This document shows positions 10,405 to 19,309 of a stretch of DNA of 64,000 nucleotides, piece by piece; within the stretch, counting starts at the first letter, position 1, and each line of letters begins with the position of its first letter. Position numbers and translations under genes: made by a program. The notes beneath the pieces are model-generated. The model did not search any database, was not told the DNA's origin, and saw nothing but the letters and a program-made list of their open reading frames with translations. Where the stretch lies: positions 3,782,001-3,846,000 of the forward strand of contig NZ_CP050902.1 of the NCBI RefSeq assembly GCF_012272695.1, written 5' to 3'. Source of the stretch: Nocardioides sp. JQ2195 (lineage in GTDB: Bacteria; Actinomycetota; Actinomycetes; Propionibacteriales; Nocardioidaceae).

Positions 10405-12741
10405 TCAGTCGTGCTTGATCTCTTGGATGACCTGCGCACCGAGCTCACGCTTGAGCAGCTCGGCTGCCGACAGCCCAGAGCTGTCGAGCTCGGGGTCGTC
10501 GGGACTCACATCTGCGTCGGCGGCCGCAGGATCGGCCCCGGCGGGTCGCTCGACCGCACCGGTGCGGGTCGGCTGGATGGCCTCGCGCGCCGCGTTGAGC
10601 GCATGGTTGGGCGTCGTCTCGGTCGCCGTGGGGGCCGGTTCGTCGCTCGGCGTGGGCTGGGCCGCCGCCTCGGGAACCGGTGTCGACGGGTCGGCCCACG
10701 GCGGTGGGGAGTCGGGAGCAGCCGGCGCCTCGACCTGTGTCGGCGCGGCCGCGCTCGGTTGCTGGGCGACCTGCGGGACGTCCTGCTGGGGCGTCTGCTG
10801 CTGTGGTCGCGCCGCGGCCGGAGCCGCGCCGGGACCCTGCGCACCGGGGTCGACGATCGCCTCGATCTTCCAGTCGGAGCCGACCACGTCGATCGCGGCC
10901 TGCCGGACGATCTCGGGGCTGCCGCCGTTGACGAAGGACTCCCGCGCACCGGCATTGGCGAACCCGAGCGTGAGCGACTTGTCGTCGACCGCGACGACCT
11001 GGGCGTTCTGGGTGAGGTGGATCCAGGTCACCCGTCGCTTCAGCTTCGTGGCCTCGACGATGTCGGGCCAGAGCTGGCGGACGTCGCTCAGGCTGAGCCC
11101 GGTCTTCGGCGCGCCGGTGTCGGGAGCCGGTGACTCCTGCGGGGTGGCCGCTGGGGCCGCCTGCGGTGCATCCTGCGGGGCTGACTGGGCACCGGGTGCC
11201 TGCTGCGGTGCACTGCCTGCGCCGGTGCCGGAGGTGGCACTGCGACCCGGCTCGGCCGACCCCGGTTGCCCGGGGGCCGACTGGCCTGGCTCGGACCCGA
11301 AGGCGCCAGGAGCGCCTGGCGCGGGAGCGTCCGGTGTCGACGTCTGCGGGGACGCTGCCTGCGGAGGCGGCGCGGAGATCGACGGCTGCCCGCCCGAGGG
11401 CGCAGCCTGCTGGGCCGCCGGGGAGGGCTGCTGCGCAACGGGAGCAGCCGCGGACGCAGGCCGCGGCGCGGCCGGGGCGGAGACGGACTGGGCCGCCGTC
11501 CTGGCGGCCTGGGGCGCGGCTGGCGCTGGCTGCTGCGCTCCCCGGGCGGCAGCCGGCTCCGGCACTCCCCCGGTGATCGCGACGCGGCGCTCGATCCGGT
11601 CGAGGCGGGCGCTGAGGCCGTCGGTGGAGTCGTCGGCTCCGGGCAGCAGCACCCGGGCACAGATCAGCTCGAGCAGCAGCCGGGGCGCCGTCGCGCCCCG
11701 CATCTCGGTCAATCCGGTGGCGAAGAGGTCAGCAGCCCGGCTCAGCCCCGCGACGCCGTAGCGGGTGGCCTGTGCGGTGAGCCGCTCGGCGGCATCCTCG
11801 GCGACGTCGATCAGTCCGGTCGCGGACGCGTCGGGCACGGCGGCGATGATCACCAGGTCACGGAGCCGGCGCAGCAGGTCCTCCGCGAAGCGGCGAGGGT
11901 CCTGACCGGTCTCGATGACCTTGTCGACCACCCCGAACACCGAGGCTCCGTCACCGGCCGAGAAGGCGTCGACGACCTCGTCGAGCAGGGTGTCGGGCGT
12001 GTAGCCGAGCAGGCCGGTGGCCAACGCATGGGTGACGCCCTCGGGCCCGGCACCCCCGAGCAGCTGGTCGAGCACGGACATGGTGTCGCGAGCGGAGCCG
12101 CCGCCGGCGCGCACGACGAGGGGCAGCGCGGCCGGCTCGATGGTGACGCCCTCCAGCTCGCACAGCTCACCGAGGTAGGTCGACAACAACCGCGGCGGGA
12201 TCAGCCGGAACGGGTAGTGGTGGGTGCGTGAGCGGATGGTCGGGATGACCTTCTCGGGCTCGGTGGTGGCGAAGATGAACCGCAGGTGGGGCGGCGGCTC
12301 CTCGACCAGCTTGAGCAGGGCGTTGAAGCCCTGCGGCGAGACCATGTGGGCCTCGTCGATGATGTAGACCTTGTAGCGGCTCCTGACCGGGGCGAAGAAC
12401 GCCTTCTCGCGCAGGTCGCGGGCGTCGTCGACGCCACCGTGGGACGCCGCGTCGATCTCGATCACGTCGATGGATCCCGGGCCCCCCCGGGCCAGGTCGC
12501 GGCACGACTCGCACTCGCCACAGGGATCGGCGATCGGCGCCTTCTCGCAGTTGAGCGCACGAGCGAGGATGCGCGCCGAGGTGGTCTTGCCACAACCGCG
12601 CGGACCGGAGAAGAGATAGGCGTGGTTGACCCGGTTGTTCGCCAGCGCAGCACGCAACGGCTCGGTGACGTGATCCTGACCGATGACCTCGGCGAAGGTC
12701 TCGGGCCGGTAGCGGCGGTAGAGGGCGAGGGGTGCTTCCAC
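10405..12741 (-). CDS. dnaX: DNA polymerase III subunit gamma/tau
   Basis: The clamp-loader ATPase of the replisome. From GTG 12741 (VEAPLALYRRYRPETFAEVIGQ) the protein has 778 residues. Walker A is GPRGCGKTTSA (46-56), the zinc module uses Cys65, Cys74, Cys77 and Cys80, and Walker B is YIIDEAHM. After the AAA+ and collar domains (to about 370) a Pro/Ala/Gln-rich linker of about 180 residues leads to a tau-like domain (about 550-680), and the end is acidic (ELLKRELGAQVIQEIKHD). No programmed frameshift site was noticed. The ATG 30 bases upstream is a poorer start because family members begin at this point. Confidence 0.95.
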   Translation of the reverse strand: MEAPLALYRRYRPETFAEVIGQDHVTEPLRAALANNRVNHAYLFSGPRGCGKTTSARILARALNCEKAPIADPCGECESCRDLARGGPGSIDVIEIDAASHGGVDDARDLREKAFFAPVRSRYKVYIIDEAHMVSPQGFNALLKLVEEPPPHLRFIFATTEPEKVIPTIRSRTHHYPFRLIPPRLLSTYLGELCELEGVTIEPAALPLVVRAGGGSARDTMSVLDQLLGGAGPEGVTHALATGLLGYTPDTLLDEVVDAFSAGDGASVFGVVDKVIETGQDPRRFAEDLLRRLRDLVIIAAVPDASATGLIDVAEDAAERLTAQATRYGVAGLSRAADLFATGLTEMRGATAPRLLLELICARVLLPGADDSTDGLSARLDRIERRVAITGGVPEPAAARGAQQPAPAAPQAARTAAQSVSAPAAPRPASAAAPVAQQPSPAAQQAAPSGGQPSISAPPPQAASPQTSTPDAPAPGAPGAFGSEPGQSAPGQPGSAEPGRSATSGTGAGSAPQQAPGAQSAPQDAPQAAPAATPQESPAPDTGAPKTGLSLSDVRQLWPDIVEATKLKRRVTWIHLTQNAQVVAVDDKSLTLGFANAGARESFVNGGSPEIVRQAAIDVVGSDWKIEAIVDPGAQGPGAAPAAARPQQQTPQQDVPQVAQQPSAAAPTQVEAPAAPDSPPPWADPSTPVPEAAAQPTPSDEPAPTATETTPNHALNAAREAIQPTRTGAVERPAGADPAAADADVSPDDPELDSSGLSAAELLKRELGAQVIQEIKHD

Positions 12742-12797
12742 GTTGTGAACCCTAACCACCACCGGTGACACCCGAAAGGTCGCCCGCGAGCGGAGGC

Positions 12798-13754
12798 TCA
12801 GAACGTGTGGAACCAGCGATCCCGCTCGAGCCGGACTCCGGGGCAGGTGATGTTGTGGTCACGGTGGTCGGCGACCCACTGGCCGAAGACCGCGTCACCG
12901 CCCTGGAAGGACCACTCGGCGCCGCAACGCTCCTCGGCGACCGCCTGCGAGTTGAGGCCCGCCGGGCGCCACTCCGGGGCCCCGAAGGTCAGGCCACCCA
13001 CGATCTTCGACCACATCGACGGGAGCGAGTAGAACCCGATCCGCAGCTCCTGGTCGCGGTAGCCACGCACGGTGCCCTCCACGACGGCCGCATTGGCCTC
13101 GGTGTCGGAGCTCCACTCGAAGGTGCCGACGGGTTCCACGTCGATCCACACGATCGGGCTGTCGAGGCCGGCGGCGTTCATCGTCCGCACGTTGTGCAGT
13201 GCTGCCTGGTAGCCGACGTTGCGCAGTGCGCCGAGCCGGGAGCTGCCGTCGTACGGCCCGTCGTCGCCGAGCTTCTCGACCGTCGCGGCGTCGGGATGGC
13301 TGACGATCGCGTACGCCGCCACCATCAGGTCGCGCTCGCGGGCCCACGCGAGCTGGTCCTCGAGGCAGGGATTGACCGTGAACGACGGACTGTTGGTGAG
13401 CCCGATGATCACGAACTCGGCCTCCGGCACGGGCATCGGTTGTCCCTGCCCCTGCTTCTCGGGGATGCCCATCCCCTTGGGGCACTGCGGCCAGCTGACG
13501 TCGGCGCCGCGCAGCGGCCCCAGCGTCGGCCCGTCCACCTCCTGCGACTTGTTGTAGTCGGCGGCCAGCGACTCCAGGTCGCTGGGCACCACGAGGTCCT
13601 CCGTGCGTACGGCGTCGGGCGGCGGCGTGCTGGAGGCGCTGGGCGCAGCGGACTCCGAGGGGTCAGCGCCGGATCCACCACCCTCCGAGCAGGCAGCCAC
13701 GGACAGCACGAGGGCCACAGGCAGCAACCACGCGGCACCCCGTCGAATACCCAT
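12798..13754 (-). CDS. Lipoprotein with DUF1906/GH25-like fold
   Basis: A 318-residue exported protein. The N-terminus MGIRRGAAWLLPVALVLSVAAC is a signal peptide with a lipobox ending at Cys22, then a Ser/Pro/Gly linker. The folded part starts with GADVSWPQCPKGMG and includes FVIIGLTNSPSF, MVAAYAIVSHP and PIVWIDVEPVGTFEW, the pattern of TIM-barrel glycoside hydrolase-like proteins in actinobacteria. The Asp-x-Glu pair in WIDVEPV could be catalytic. The longer open frame upstream runs through the SRP RNA and is not coding. The substrate is unknown; a cell-wall role is plausible. Confidence 0.8.
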   Translation of the reverse strand: MGIRRGAAWLLPVALVLSVAACSEGGGSGADPSESAAPSASSTPPPDAVRTEDLVVPSDLESLAADYNKSQEVDGPTLGPLRGADVSWPQCPKGMGIPEKQGQGQPMPVPEAEFVIIGLTNSPSFTVNPCLEDQLAWARERDLMVAAYAIVSHPDAATVEKLGDDGPYDGSSRLGALRNVGYQAALHNVRTMNAAGLDSPIVWIDVEPVGTFEWSSDTEANAAVVEGTVRGYRDQELRIGFYSLPSMWSKIVGGLTFGAPEWRPAGLNSQAVAEERCGAEWSFQGGDAVFGQWVADHRDHNITCPGVRLERDRWFHTF

Positions 13755-13818
13755 GCTCGGAGGATACGTGCTGTGCGCCCGGTGCCGACCGGTCCGATCG
13801 CACCCGGAGACGCAAAGG

Positions 13819-13902
13819 CCCCCCGTGCACCCGACAGAGCTCACCTGCCCTTGCTGCCTTCCGGCCCTGGGGGAGTTCAGCGAGATGCCGCCGCACGGGG
13901 GG
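13819..13902 (-). ncRNA. ffs: Signal recognition particle RNA (bacterial small type)
   Basis: The minus strand contains the SRP RNA apical core GGGCCGGAAGGCAGCAAGGG with the GGAA tetraloop and the conserved asymmetric bulge, the Ffh-binding site. The ends pair as CCCCCCGTGC with GCACGGGGGG (13893-13902 with 13819-13828). The transcript may extend a few bases at either end. It forms the RNA part of the SRP for cotranslational membrane targeting. Confidence 0.95.
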
Positions 13903-14001
13903 TTGCCGAGAGTGTAGGCCAGAGGCCGGACAGCAACCAAAGTGAGTGACCCTCGACGGCCGGATTTCTCACCCTCGGCACGGGCAGGTAATCTCCTCCG
14001 C

Positions 14002-14089
14002 GGAGGTATCGCCTAGTGGCCTATGGCGCTCGCTTGGAAAGCGGGTTGGGTTAACGCCCTCGGGGGTTCGAATCCCCCTACCTCCGCCA
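14002..14089 (+). tRNA. tRNA-Ser (anticodon GGA)
   Basis: Class II tRNA with long variable arm. Acceptor GGAGGTA pairs with TACCTCC, discriminator G14086, and CCA is encoded at 14087-14089. The anticodon loop TTGGAAA gives GGA, reading UCC and UCU serine codons. The T arm contains GGTTCGAATCC. Confidence 0.97.
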
Positions 14090-14093
14090 CTGG

Positions 14094-14123
14094 ACGCCCG
14101 GACCACACGGTCCGGGCGTTCTT
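14094..14123 (+). terminator. Intrinsic terminator after tRNA-Ser(GGA)
   Basis: ACGCCCGGACC, loop ACAC, then the perfect complement GGTCCGGGCGT (14109-14119), followed by TCTTGG. It lies five bases after the encoded CCA. Confidence 0.85.
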
Positions 14124-14269
14124 GGATTTCAACCGCCCGCACACCTCCCCACCCCGTGCCGCCTCGCCGTGCAGATCATGCCGACTTTTCGGTGACTGCG
14201 GGCTCAGCTGTCGCGGACCCGCTGCGACGCCGGGCTGCGACGCCGGCGGGGGTGGCGACGACGGCGGTC

Positions 14270-15547
14270 TCAGCCGCGGCGGCGGGCGGTCAACGGGCGC
14301 AGGATCAGCACCAGCAGCACCGCGCCACCCGCACCGACGCCCCACCAGACGAGGTGCTCACGACTCGAGGCGTAGGCATCACCGCGGACGTCAGGCTTGC
14401 CCGCGACGAACTCCTCCCGGCGGCTGCCGCTGTCCTCGCGCAGAGTTCCGTCCTTGGCGATGTCGAGGACGGTGGTCAGCGCCTGGTAGGGCTGGATCAT
14501 GCCGTGGCCGTCGGTGGCGCTGTCCTGGAACCCGCCCTGCGCGGTCAGCTCGATGCGGGTGCGGACCTGCGCCGGGGTCAGGGTGGGGTCCTGCTCGAAC
14601 AGGAGAGCGGCGAGCCCGCTGACCTCTGCGGTGGCCCAGCTCGACGCGGTCACCGGGATGTCGCAGAGCAGGCCGCCGAGCATGACCGAGCGCAGCCCGA
14701 CCACGGGTGCCGACACGTCGATCTCAGGACCCGCGTAGACCGCGTCGGTGGTCATCGCGAGGTCCTCGTCGCGGGCCGTCACCGCGATCACGGTCTCGAG
14801 GGTGGCCGGGAACAGCACCTCGTCGGGCATCTTCTCCGGCTTGTCGGCCTCCTCCGACGACTCCGCCTCGTCGGGGTCCTCCGTGCTGTCGGACGGTCGG
14901 TTGCCAGCGGCCGCCACCACGACGATGCCGGCGTCCTCGGCGGCCTCCACGGCCTTGGCGACGTCGGGGAGGTTGCGCTCGGCGAACCCGAGGGACAGGT
15001 TGATCACCCGCAGGTCGGGGTCCTTGGTCCTGCGCTGGTCGACGACCCAGCGGATCGCCTGGGCGACGTTGCCGGGCTCCACCGAACCGGGTTGGGGATC
15101 GTCCTGGTCGGGTTCGGAGGCACTCACCCGGACGGGCACGACGTAGGCTCCCGGGGCGATCGACGTGGTGTCGCCCTGGCCGGCGATCAACCCGGCCACG
15201 ATGGTGCCGTGACCGTCGAGGATGTTCGCGCCACCGACGAACGACGTGCCCGGGCGGGGGGCCAGGCTGCTGCTGGTCTGGACGCCCGAGTCGATCACGG
15301 CGACGCCGACCCCCCGGCCGGTGGCGATCGTGTGGACGTCGTCGAGCCGCAGCGCCTGCAGGGCCGGGTTCTTCTCGTCATCGGCCGCGCTCACGTCGGT
15401 CGACGGAGTGTCCTCCCCCGGCTCCGCGGTCGAGCACCCGACCTTCTCCGCGGCGTACGCCGGGGCGGGAGCGACGACGGCGAGCGCACCGGGGCCGGCC
15501 AGCCCCGCCACCAGCGCCAGGGGCGCCAGCCGACTCAGCGGTCGCAT
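14270..15547 (-). CDS. mycP: Type VII secretion mycosin (subtilisin-like serine protease)
   Basis: Membrane-bound S8 protease of the ESX secretion machine, required for complex stability in mycobacteria. The 425 residues comprise a signal peptide (to PAPAYAA), a catalytic domain with Asp in VIDSGV, His in DGHGTIVAGLIAG, oxyanion Asn in AAAGN and Ser in the variant segment SSWATAEVSGLAALL (the usual form is GTSFAAP), and a C-terminal transmembrane helix WWGVGAGGAVLLVLIL followed by a basic tail. An acidic insertion (DSTEDPDEAESSEEADKPE) interrupts the catalytic domain. The start overlaps the end of eccB by 13 bases, so the two are coupled. It is last in the eccD-eccB-mycP order. Confidence 0.93.
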   Translation of the reverse strand: MRPLSRLAPLALVAGLAGPGALAVVAPAPAYAAEKVGCSTAEPGEDTPSTDVSAADDEKNPALQALRLDDVHTIATGRGVGVAVIDSGVQTSSSLAPRPGTSFVGGANILDGHGTIVAGLIAGQGDTTSIAPGAYVVPVRVSASEPDQDDPQPGSVEPGNVAQAIRWVVDQRRTKDPDLRVINLSLGFAERNLPDVAKAVEAAEDAGIVVVAAAGNRPSDSTEDPDEAESSEEADKPEKMPDEVLFPATLETVIAVTARDEDLAMTTDAVYAGPEIDVSAPVVGLRSVMLGGLLCDIPVTASSWATAEVSGLAALLFEQDPTLTPAQVRTRIELTAQGGFQDSATDGHGMIQPYQALTTVLDIAKDGTLREDSGSRREEFVAGKPDVRGDAYASSREHLVWWGVGAGGAVLLVLILRPLTARRRG

Positions 15548-16938
15548 CGAGCCATGCTCCTGGGGTCCGGCGAACGCCGCGCGGCCTCCTGGGAGAGCTC
15601 GGGGCCGCAGTCGAAGCCCTCGGTCCAGGAGTCCGGCACGGTGGGCGCGTCATAGTCGCCGTAGCCGAACCTCTCGGCGGCCAGGCCCTTCTCCCCACCG
15701 AGGCGGTAGCGGGTGGCGTTCATGTCGATCAGCACCGGCGAGCCACCGGTCTCGTCGCCGAACTGGCCCACGTTGACATAGGCGCCGTACGACGGCTCGA
15801 CGGCGACCTCCGTGGAACCCGGATCGGCGTCGACGGCGCTCTCCTCGGGCGACGGGTTGACGGCCAGGCGGACCCGGGCCACCTCGCCGGCGTCGGCGTC
15901 GAGCAGCGCGCACGCCTCGTCGTCGAGCAACGGCTGGGGCACGGCGGCCGGCCAGTCGTCGAGCGCGTCGACCGGCTCACCCGCCAGTCTCTCGACGTCC
16001 TTCGGCGCGCCGACGTCGGAGACGGCTCGGTAGACACGCTGGGAGAAGTCGGTGAGCAGCTTCGGCCCGTCGGTGCCGAGTACGTAGACCTGGTCGGAGC
16101 TCGGGTTGCGGACCAGCTGACCGACCCTCAGGGTCGGGTCTCCGAGGTCGGCGCCGTAGGAGGCCTTCGGGCTGCCGCCGGGCAGGTTGAAGCTCGTGCG
16201 GGCCAGCGCCGGCCCCTGGGGGAAGAGGTTGAGCCATCGCGGGGAGACCCGGAACTCCTCGGCCCCGTCGAGACTGAGGTCGCCGAGCAGTGGGTCCGCC
16301 TGGGCCCTGCTGCCCATTCGGTAGCGGAAGTAGCCGTGCTCGGGGTCGCCCGATGGCGCCACCAGGTAGTAGGTCTGCTTGCCCTTCCCCGAGGCCACCG
16401 TCACCACCATCGCGGTGTTCGCGACCGGGGCCGCGGTGTTGCGGTCACCGATGTGGAGCCTGCTCGCTGCCTCCGTGGTCGTGCAGGAGGTCCAGCCCGT
16501 GGAGCGGAGGAAGTCCACCTCGGGCACCCCGTCCGGCGCGCCGTAGATGCCGATCTGGGCGCCGAGCGGCTCCCCGCGGATCACTTCCTCCTTGACGACC
16601 TTCGGCTCGGTGTCGCCGAGCAGGAGCTTGGCGGAGACCGGGTTGAGCACCGGGTGCAGCTCGCCTCCCTCGGTCAGCACGACGTAGCGGCTGCCTTCTT
16701 CCTTGGAGATCACCACGCCGGGGTCGAGCCAGTCGGAGGGCGACCGGCCACCACCGAGGATGGCGGCCAGCGCAGCCCCGGCGACCAGGAGCACGCCGAG
16801 CGCGATGCCGCCGATGACCACTCGGGTCTGGCGGACCGGTTCGACCTCTCGGCCGCCGGGAGCCCCACTCACGAACGCGGTGACGAGCCGCCGGCGGCTG
16901 AAGGCGTGCGCCTCGACCAGGTCACGCTTGGTGGACAT
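15535..16938 (-). CDS. eccB: Type VII secretion protein EccB
   Basis: A core component of the ESX membrane complex: one transmembrane helix with a large periplasmic (extracytoplasmic) domain. The 467 residues have a short cytoplasmic part (MSTKRDLVEAHAFSRRRLVTAFV), a helix at about 41-64 (VVIGGIALGVLLVAGAALAAIL), and the R1-like repeats of the family (SGWTSCTTTEAASRL, HGYFRYRMGSRA). The two Cys residues conserved in the domain are visible (CTTTE and CALLDAD). It begins six bases after the eccD stop and overlaps mycP. ESX-4-type loci also keep eccB next to eccD and mycP. Confidence 0.93.
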   Translation of the reverse strand: MSTKRDLVEAHAFSRRRLVTAFVSGAPGGREVEPVRQTRVVIGGIALGVLLVAGAALAAILGGGRSPSDWLDPGVVISKEEGSRYVVLTEGGELHPVLNPVSAKLLLGDTEPKVVKEEVIRGEPLGAQIGIYGAPDGVPEVDFLRSTGWTSCTTTEAASRLHIGDRNTAAPVANTAMVVTVASGKGKQTYYLVAPSGDPEHGYFRYRMGSRAQADPLLGDLSLDGAEEFRVSPRWLNLFPQGPALARTSFNLPGGSPKASYGADLGDPTLRVGQLVRNPSSDQVYVLGTDGPKLLTDFSQRVYRAVSDVGAPKDVERLAGEPVDALDDWPAAVPQPLLDDEACALLDADAGEVARVRLAVNPSPEESAVDADPGSTEVAVEPSYGAYVNVGQFGDETGGSPVLIDMNATRYRLGGEKGLAAERFGYGDYDAPTVPDSWTEGFDCGPELSQEAARRSPDPRSMARCDR

Positions 16939-16944
16939 CGGGGC

Positions 16945-18303
16945 TCACCCACTCACGCGGTCGAAGAGCCCACTGGCCACCACCAGCAGCGGGACCAACG
17001 CGAGCAACGCCACCACCTCGGCGACGTCGCCCATCCGGCCCCGACGCACGGACGGGGAGCTCGGGACCAGGGTGCTGGCCAGCAACAGCGCCGAGGTCGC
17101 AGCGAGGACGACGGCAGCCGTGGGACGCCAGTCAGGGTGGAAGACCAGCACGGCGCCGGCCGTGGAGAGGAGACCGAGGACGCCGGAGCAGAGCCCGGCG
17201 AGCACCTCGGAGCCGGAGCGGTACTGACGGGTGCGCAACATGACCACCGCGCAGGCGGCCACTGCGAGCAGCGTCCCGAACAGGCCGAGCGAGACCGCCA
17301 TCGGCGCGCACAGCACCAGCAGGGCACCGACGGTCGCGGTCACCGCGAGCAGGATCTCGTGACCGACCAGGGCGTCCCCGTGGACGACCTGCGGGTCGAT
17401 GGGATCCGGGTCGTTGGTGATGTCGGCGTGGGAGTAGAGCTGCTCCACGCGCGAGTGGGTGGCGGCCAGCGCCAGCCAGGGCAGGACGCTGCCCGCGACC
17501 ACGACCAGCGACAGCACGACGGTGAACACGACCGCGGGGTCGAGGTCGGCGGCGTTCATGACCAGGCCCACGACGCAGAAGATGCTGCCCACGACGACCG
17601 CCGGGATGACCAGGGCACGGCCCTCACCGAGCCCCACCAGGGCAACGGCACCGGCGACCAGCGCACCGGCACCGGCCGCCACCATCGGGGTGCCCAGGAC
17701 GCCTCCGTCAGGGACCAGCATCAAGCCGGCCACGGCGCCGTACGCCGCGCCCATCCAGGCCAGGCAGATCGCGGCCTCGCGCTCATGCTGCACGTGGCTG
17801 AGCACGATTGCGCCCACCACGAGGAGGGCAGCAATGATGCAGGCTGCGGCCGAGCCGACCGTCGAGCCGCGTTGCAGGAGCAACGCCAGGGCTCCGAGGG
17901 CGAGCAGGAGGGAGCTGGCGGTGAGCGCCGTACGACGGCCGGCCGACGGCTCCCAGGGCTTCAGGTCACGCTCGACCGCGTCCGCCATCGCCTCGACGAC
18001 GTCGTCGTAGACCCGCGGGGGCGGGTCGTCGATGCCGGCGGCAACGGTGAGCAGTCCGCCGTCCTCGACACCCTGCATGGTGAGACCGGCGTCGGTGACG
18101 AGCTCGCGCCCGTCACCGGTGACCACGCGGTATCCGCCGTAGACGGTGGTGGAGTCCAGCAGTCCGACGCTGCGCGCCAGCTCGGGGACCAGCTCGGCAA
18201 CGGGGATCGACCCGGGAAGCACGAGGTCGACGCGGCGGGTGCCGGAGGCAACGGTGACCCGGACGAGGCCGGAGGTGCTGGCGGGTGTCGCGGCTTGGGA
18301 CAT
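16945..18303 (-). CDS. eccD: Type VII secretion protein EccD
   Basis: The translocation-channel-forming multi-spanning subunit of the ESX complex. The N-terminal about 95 residues have a ubiquitin-like (YukD) fold: VRVTVASGTRRVDLVLPGSIPVAELV, then GYRVVTGDGREL. About eleven transmembrane segments follow from residue 127 to the C-terminus. EccD dimers line the pore in mycobacterial structures. Cotranscribed with eccB and mycP. A second, divergent EccD-like gene sits at 19310-20677. Confidence 0.92.
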   Translation of the reverse strand: MSQAATPASTSGLVRVTVASGTRRVDLVLPGSIPVAELVPELARSVGLLDSTTVYGGYRVVTGDGRELVTDAGLTMQGVEDGGLLTVAAGIDDPPPRVYDDVVEAMADAVERDLKPWEPSAGRRTALTASSLLLALGALALLLQRGSTVGSAAACIIAALLVVGAIVLSHVQHEREAAICLAWMGAAYGAVAGLMLVPDGGVLGTPMVAAGAGALVAGAVALVGLGEGRALVIPAVVVGSIFCVVGLVMNAADLDPAVVFTVVLSLVVVAGSVLPWLALAATHSRVEQLYSHADITNDPDPIDPQVVHGDALVGHEILLAVTATVGALLVLCAPMAVSLGLFGTLLAVAACAVVMLRTRQYRSGSEVLAGLCSGVLGLLSTAGAVLVFHPDWRPTAAVVLAATSALLLASTLVPSSPSVRRGRMGDVAEVVALLALVPLLVVASGLFDRVSG

Positions 18304-18430
18304 CCTCTCCCCAGTTCTGTGCTTGAGTTCTGTCCTTGAGCGGGTTGTTGCGGCAGGCGCGTTCGCAACGCGGTGTGCAGCCTACCGTCGGCCCTCACCA
18401 CGCGGCGGCGGCCACGCTCCCGACGCCAAG

Positions 18431-18460
18431 AAGGGGTCGTCGAGCCCTCGACAACCCCTT
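18431..18460 (-). terminator. Hairpin after the WXG100 gene pair
   Basis: AAGGGGT and ACCCCTT arms with an inner GTCGAG/CTCGAC stem, interrupted by one C/A mismatch (18431-18460). It lies 31 bases beyond the stop of the second WXG100 gene and separates that pair from eccD on the minus strand. The 18304-18430 stretch must carry the eccD promoter or read-through. Confidence 0.75.
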
Positions 18461-18491
18461 CACGGCCCTGACGGACCGTGGCAACTCGTGC

Positions 18492-18785
18492 TCAGCGAAA
18501 GCGCCTCGCGTTGGCAGCCTCGGCGGCCTGGTACTCCTGGTTGGAGAGACCGACCTGGTGGCCGATGTCGTTCAGCACGTTCTTCATGTCGTTCATCGCG
18601 CCCTCCCAGTCGGCACGCGACTCGTCGAAGGCGTTGGATGCGTCACCGGTCCACTCGTCCTTGCGAGCGATCATCCGACGCTCCATGGCGTTCAGCTTGT
18701 CCTCGATGTCGATCGCCCGGTTCTTGATGGTGGCCGCGGCACCGTCGAGGTCTTCGTAGCCAACTGCGATGTTGTGCCCAGTCAT
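18492..18785 (-). CDS. WXG100 family type VII secretion substrate (second of pair)
   Basis: A 97-residue EsxA-like helical hairpin protein. The turn motif is W45-T46-G47, and Y85-x3-E89 near the C-terminus matches the secretion signal pattern YxxxD/E. It ends with a basic tail (ANARRFR). It lies 34 bases after the other WXG100 gene, and such pairs form heterodimers that EccC recognises. It is probably exported by the surrounding ESX machine. Confidence 0.92.
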   Translation of the reverse strand: MTGHNIAVGYEDLDGAAATIKNRAIDIEDKLNAMERRMIARKDEWTGDASNAFDESRADWEGAMNDMKNVLNDIGHQVGLSNQEYQAAEAANARRFR

Positions 18786-18819
18786 GGTCTGTTCTCCTCA
18801 GTCTCAGTCTGTCCGGCGC

Positions 18820-19134
18820 TCAGAGAGCGCCGTCCTCGTAACGGTTCAGGCCACCGGCGACGAAGTCGTCGGTCTCGTTGTAGGTCTGCTCGGTGCCGGT
18901 CAGGCTGGCGTGGAAGTTGTCCAACGCGCCGGTGACCCGGTTGGCGGTGCGCTGCCACGAGAGGATGGCGCCCTGGAACGCCTGGCCGCCGCGACCCTGC
19001 CAAGTCTGGTTGAGGACGTCCAGCTTGTTCCGGATGTCGGTGATGATGGCGTCAAGATCCTCCTGGGTGCTCTTGACGTCCTTCGCAGCGGCGCTGAGGA
19101 CGTCAGCACTTGCCTTGTATCCGCCTGTGCTCAT
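18820..19134 (-). CDS. WXG100 family type VII secretion substrate (first of pair)
   Basis: A 104-residue EsxB-like protein from ATG 19134 (MSTGGYKASADVLSAAA). It has W45-Q46-G47 at the hairpin turn and the full export motif YNETD at 85-89 (Y-x3-D). The start was chosen over the longer open frame because the upstream residues are not protein-like and GGGAAGG precedes the ATG. Being the partner with the complete YxxxD motif, it is the likely EccC-binding member of the heterodimer. Confidence 0.92.
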   Translation of the reverse strand: MSTGGYKASADVLSAAAKDVKSTQEDLDAIITDIRNKLDVLNQTWQGRGGQAFQGAILSWQRTANRVTGALDNFHASLTGTEQTYNETDDFVAGGLNRYEDGAL

Positions 19135-19278
19135 CGGATGCCTTCCCTTTCGTGTCGAGCACGATCTGCCCGAGCGATCTGTCGTGGATGGAATGAAGTT
19201 CGCTGATCGGTTCTGCCGCGACCCTGGGCCGCTGAGACCTGTGTTACCCGTCCCTCTTCCCCGTAAACATCGCATTCC

Positions 19279-19296
19279 GGTTGTCCACAGACAACC
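19279..19296 (-). terminator. Short hairpin after the second EccD-like gene
   Basis: GGTTGTC-CACA-GACAACC, a perfect 7-bp stem 14 bases beyond the stop at 19310 on the minus strand. It is not followed by a U-tract, so it may be a weak terminator or an operator for the WXG100 promoter region (19135-19309). Confidence 0.45.
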
Positions 19297-19309
19297 CTCC
19301 TGGAGCGGG

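Noticed and set aside
13755..13940. N-terminal extension of the lipoprotein frame through the SRP RNA
   Set aside because: The signal peptide with lipobox begins at 13754, and the upstream sequence is the SRP RNA gene.
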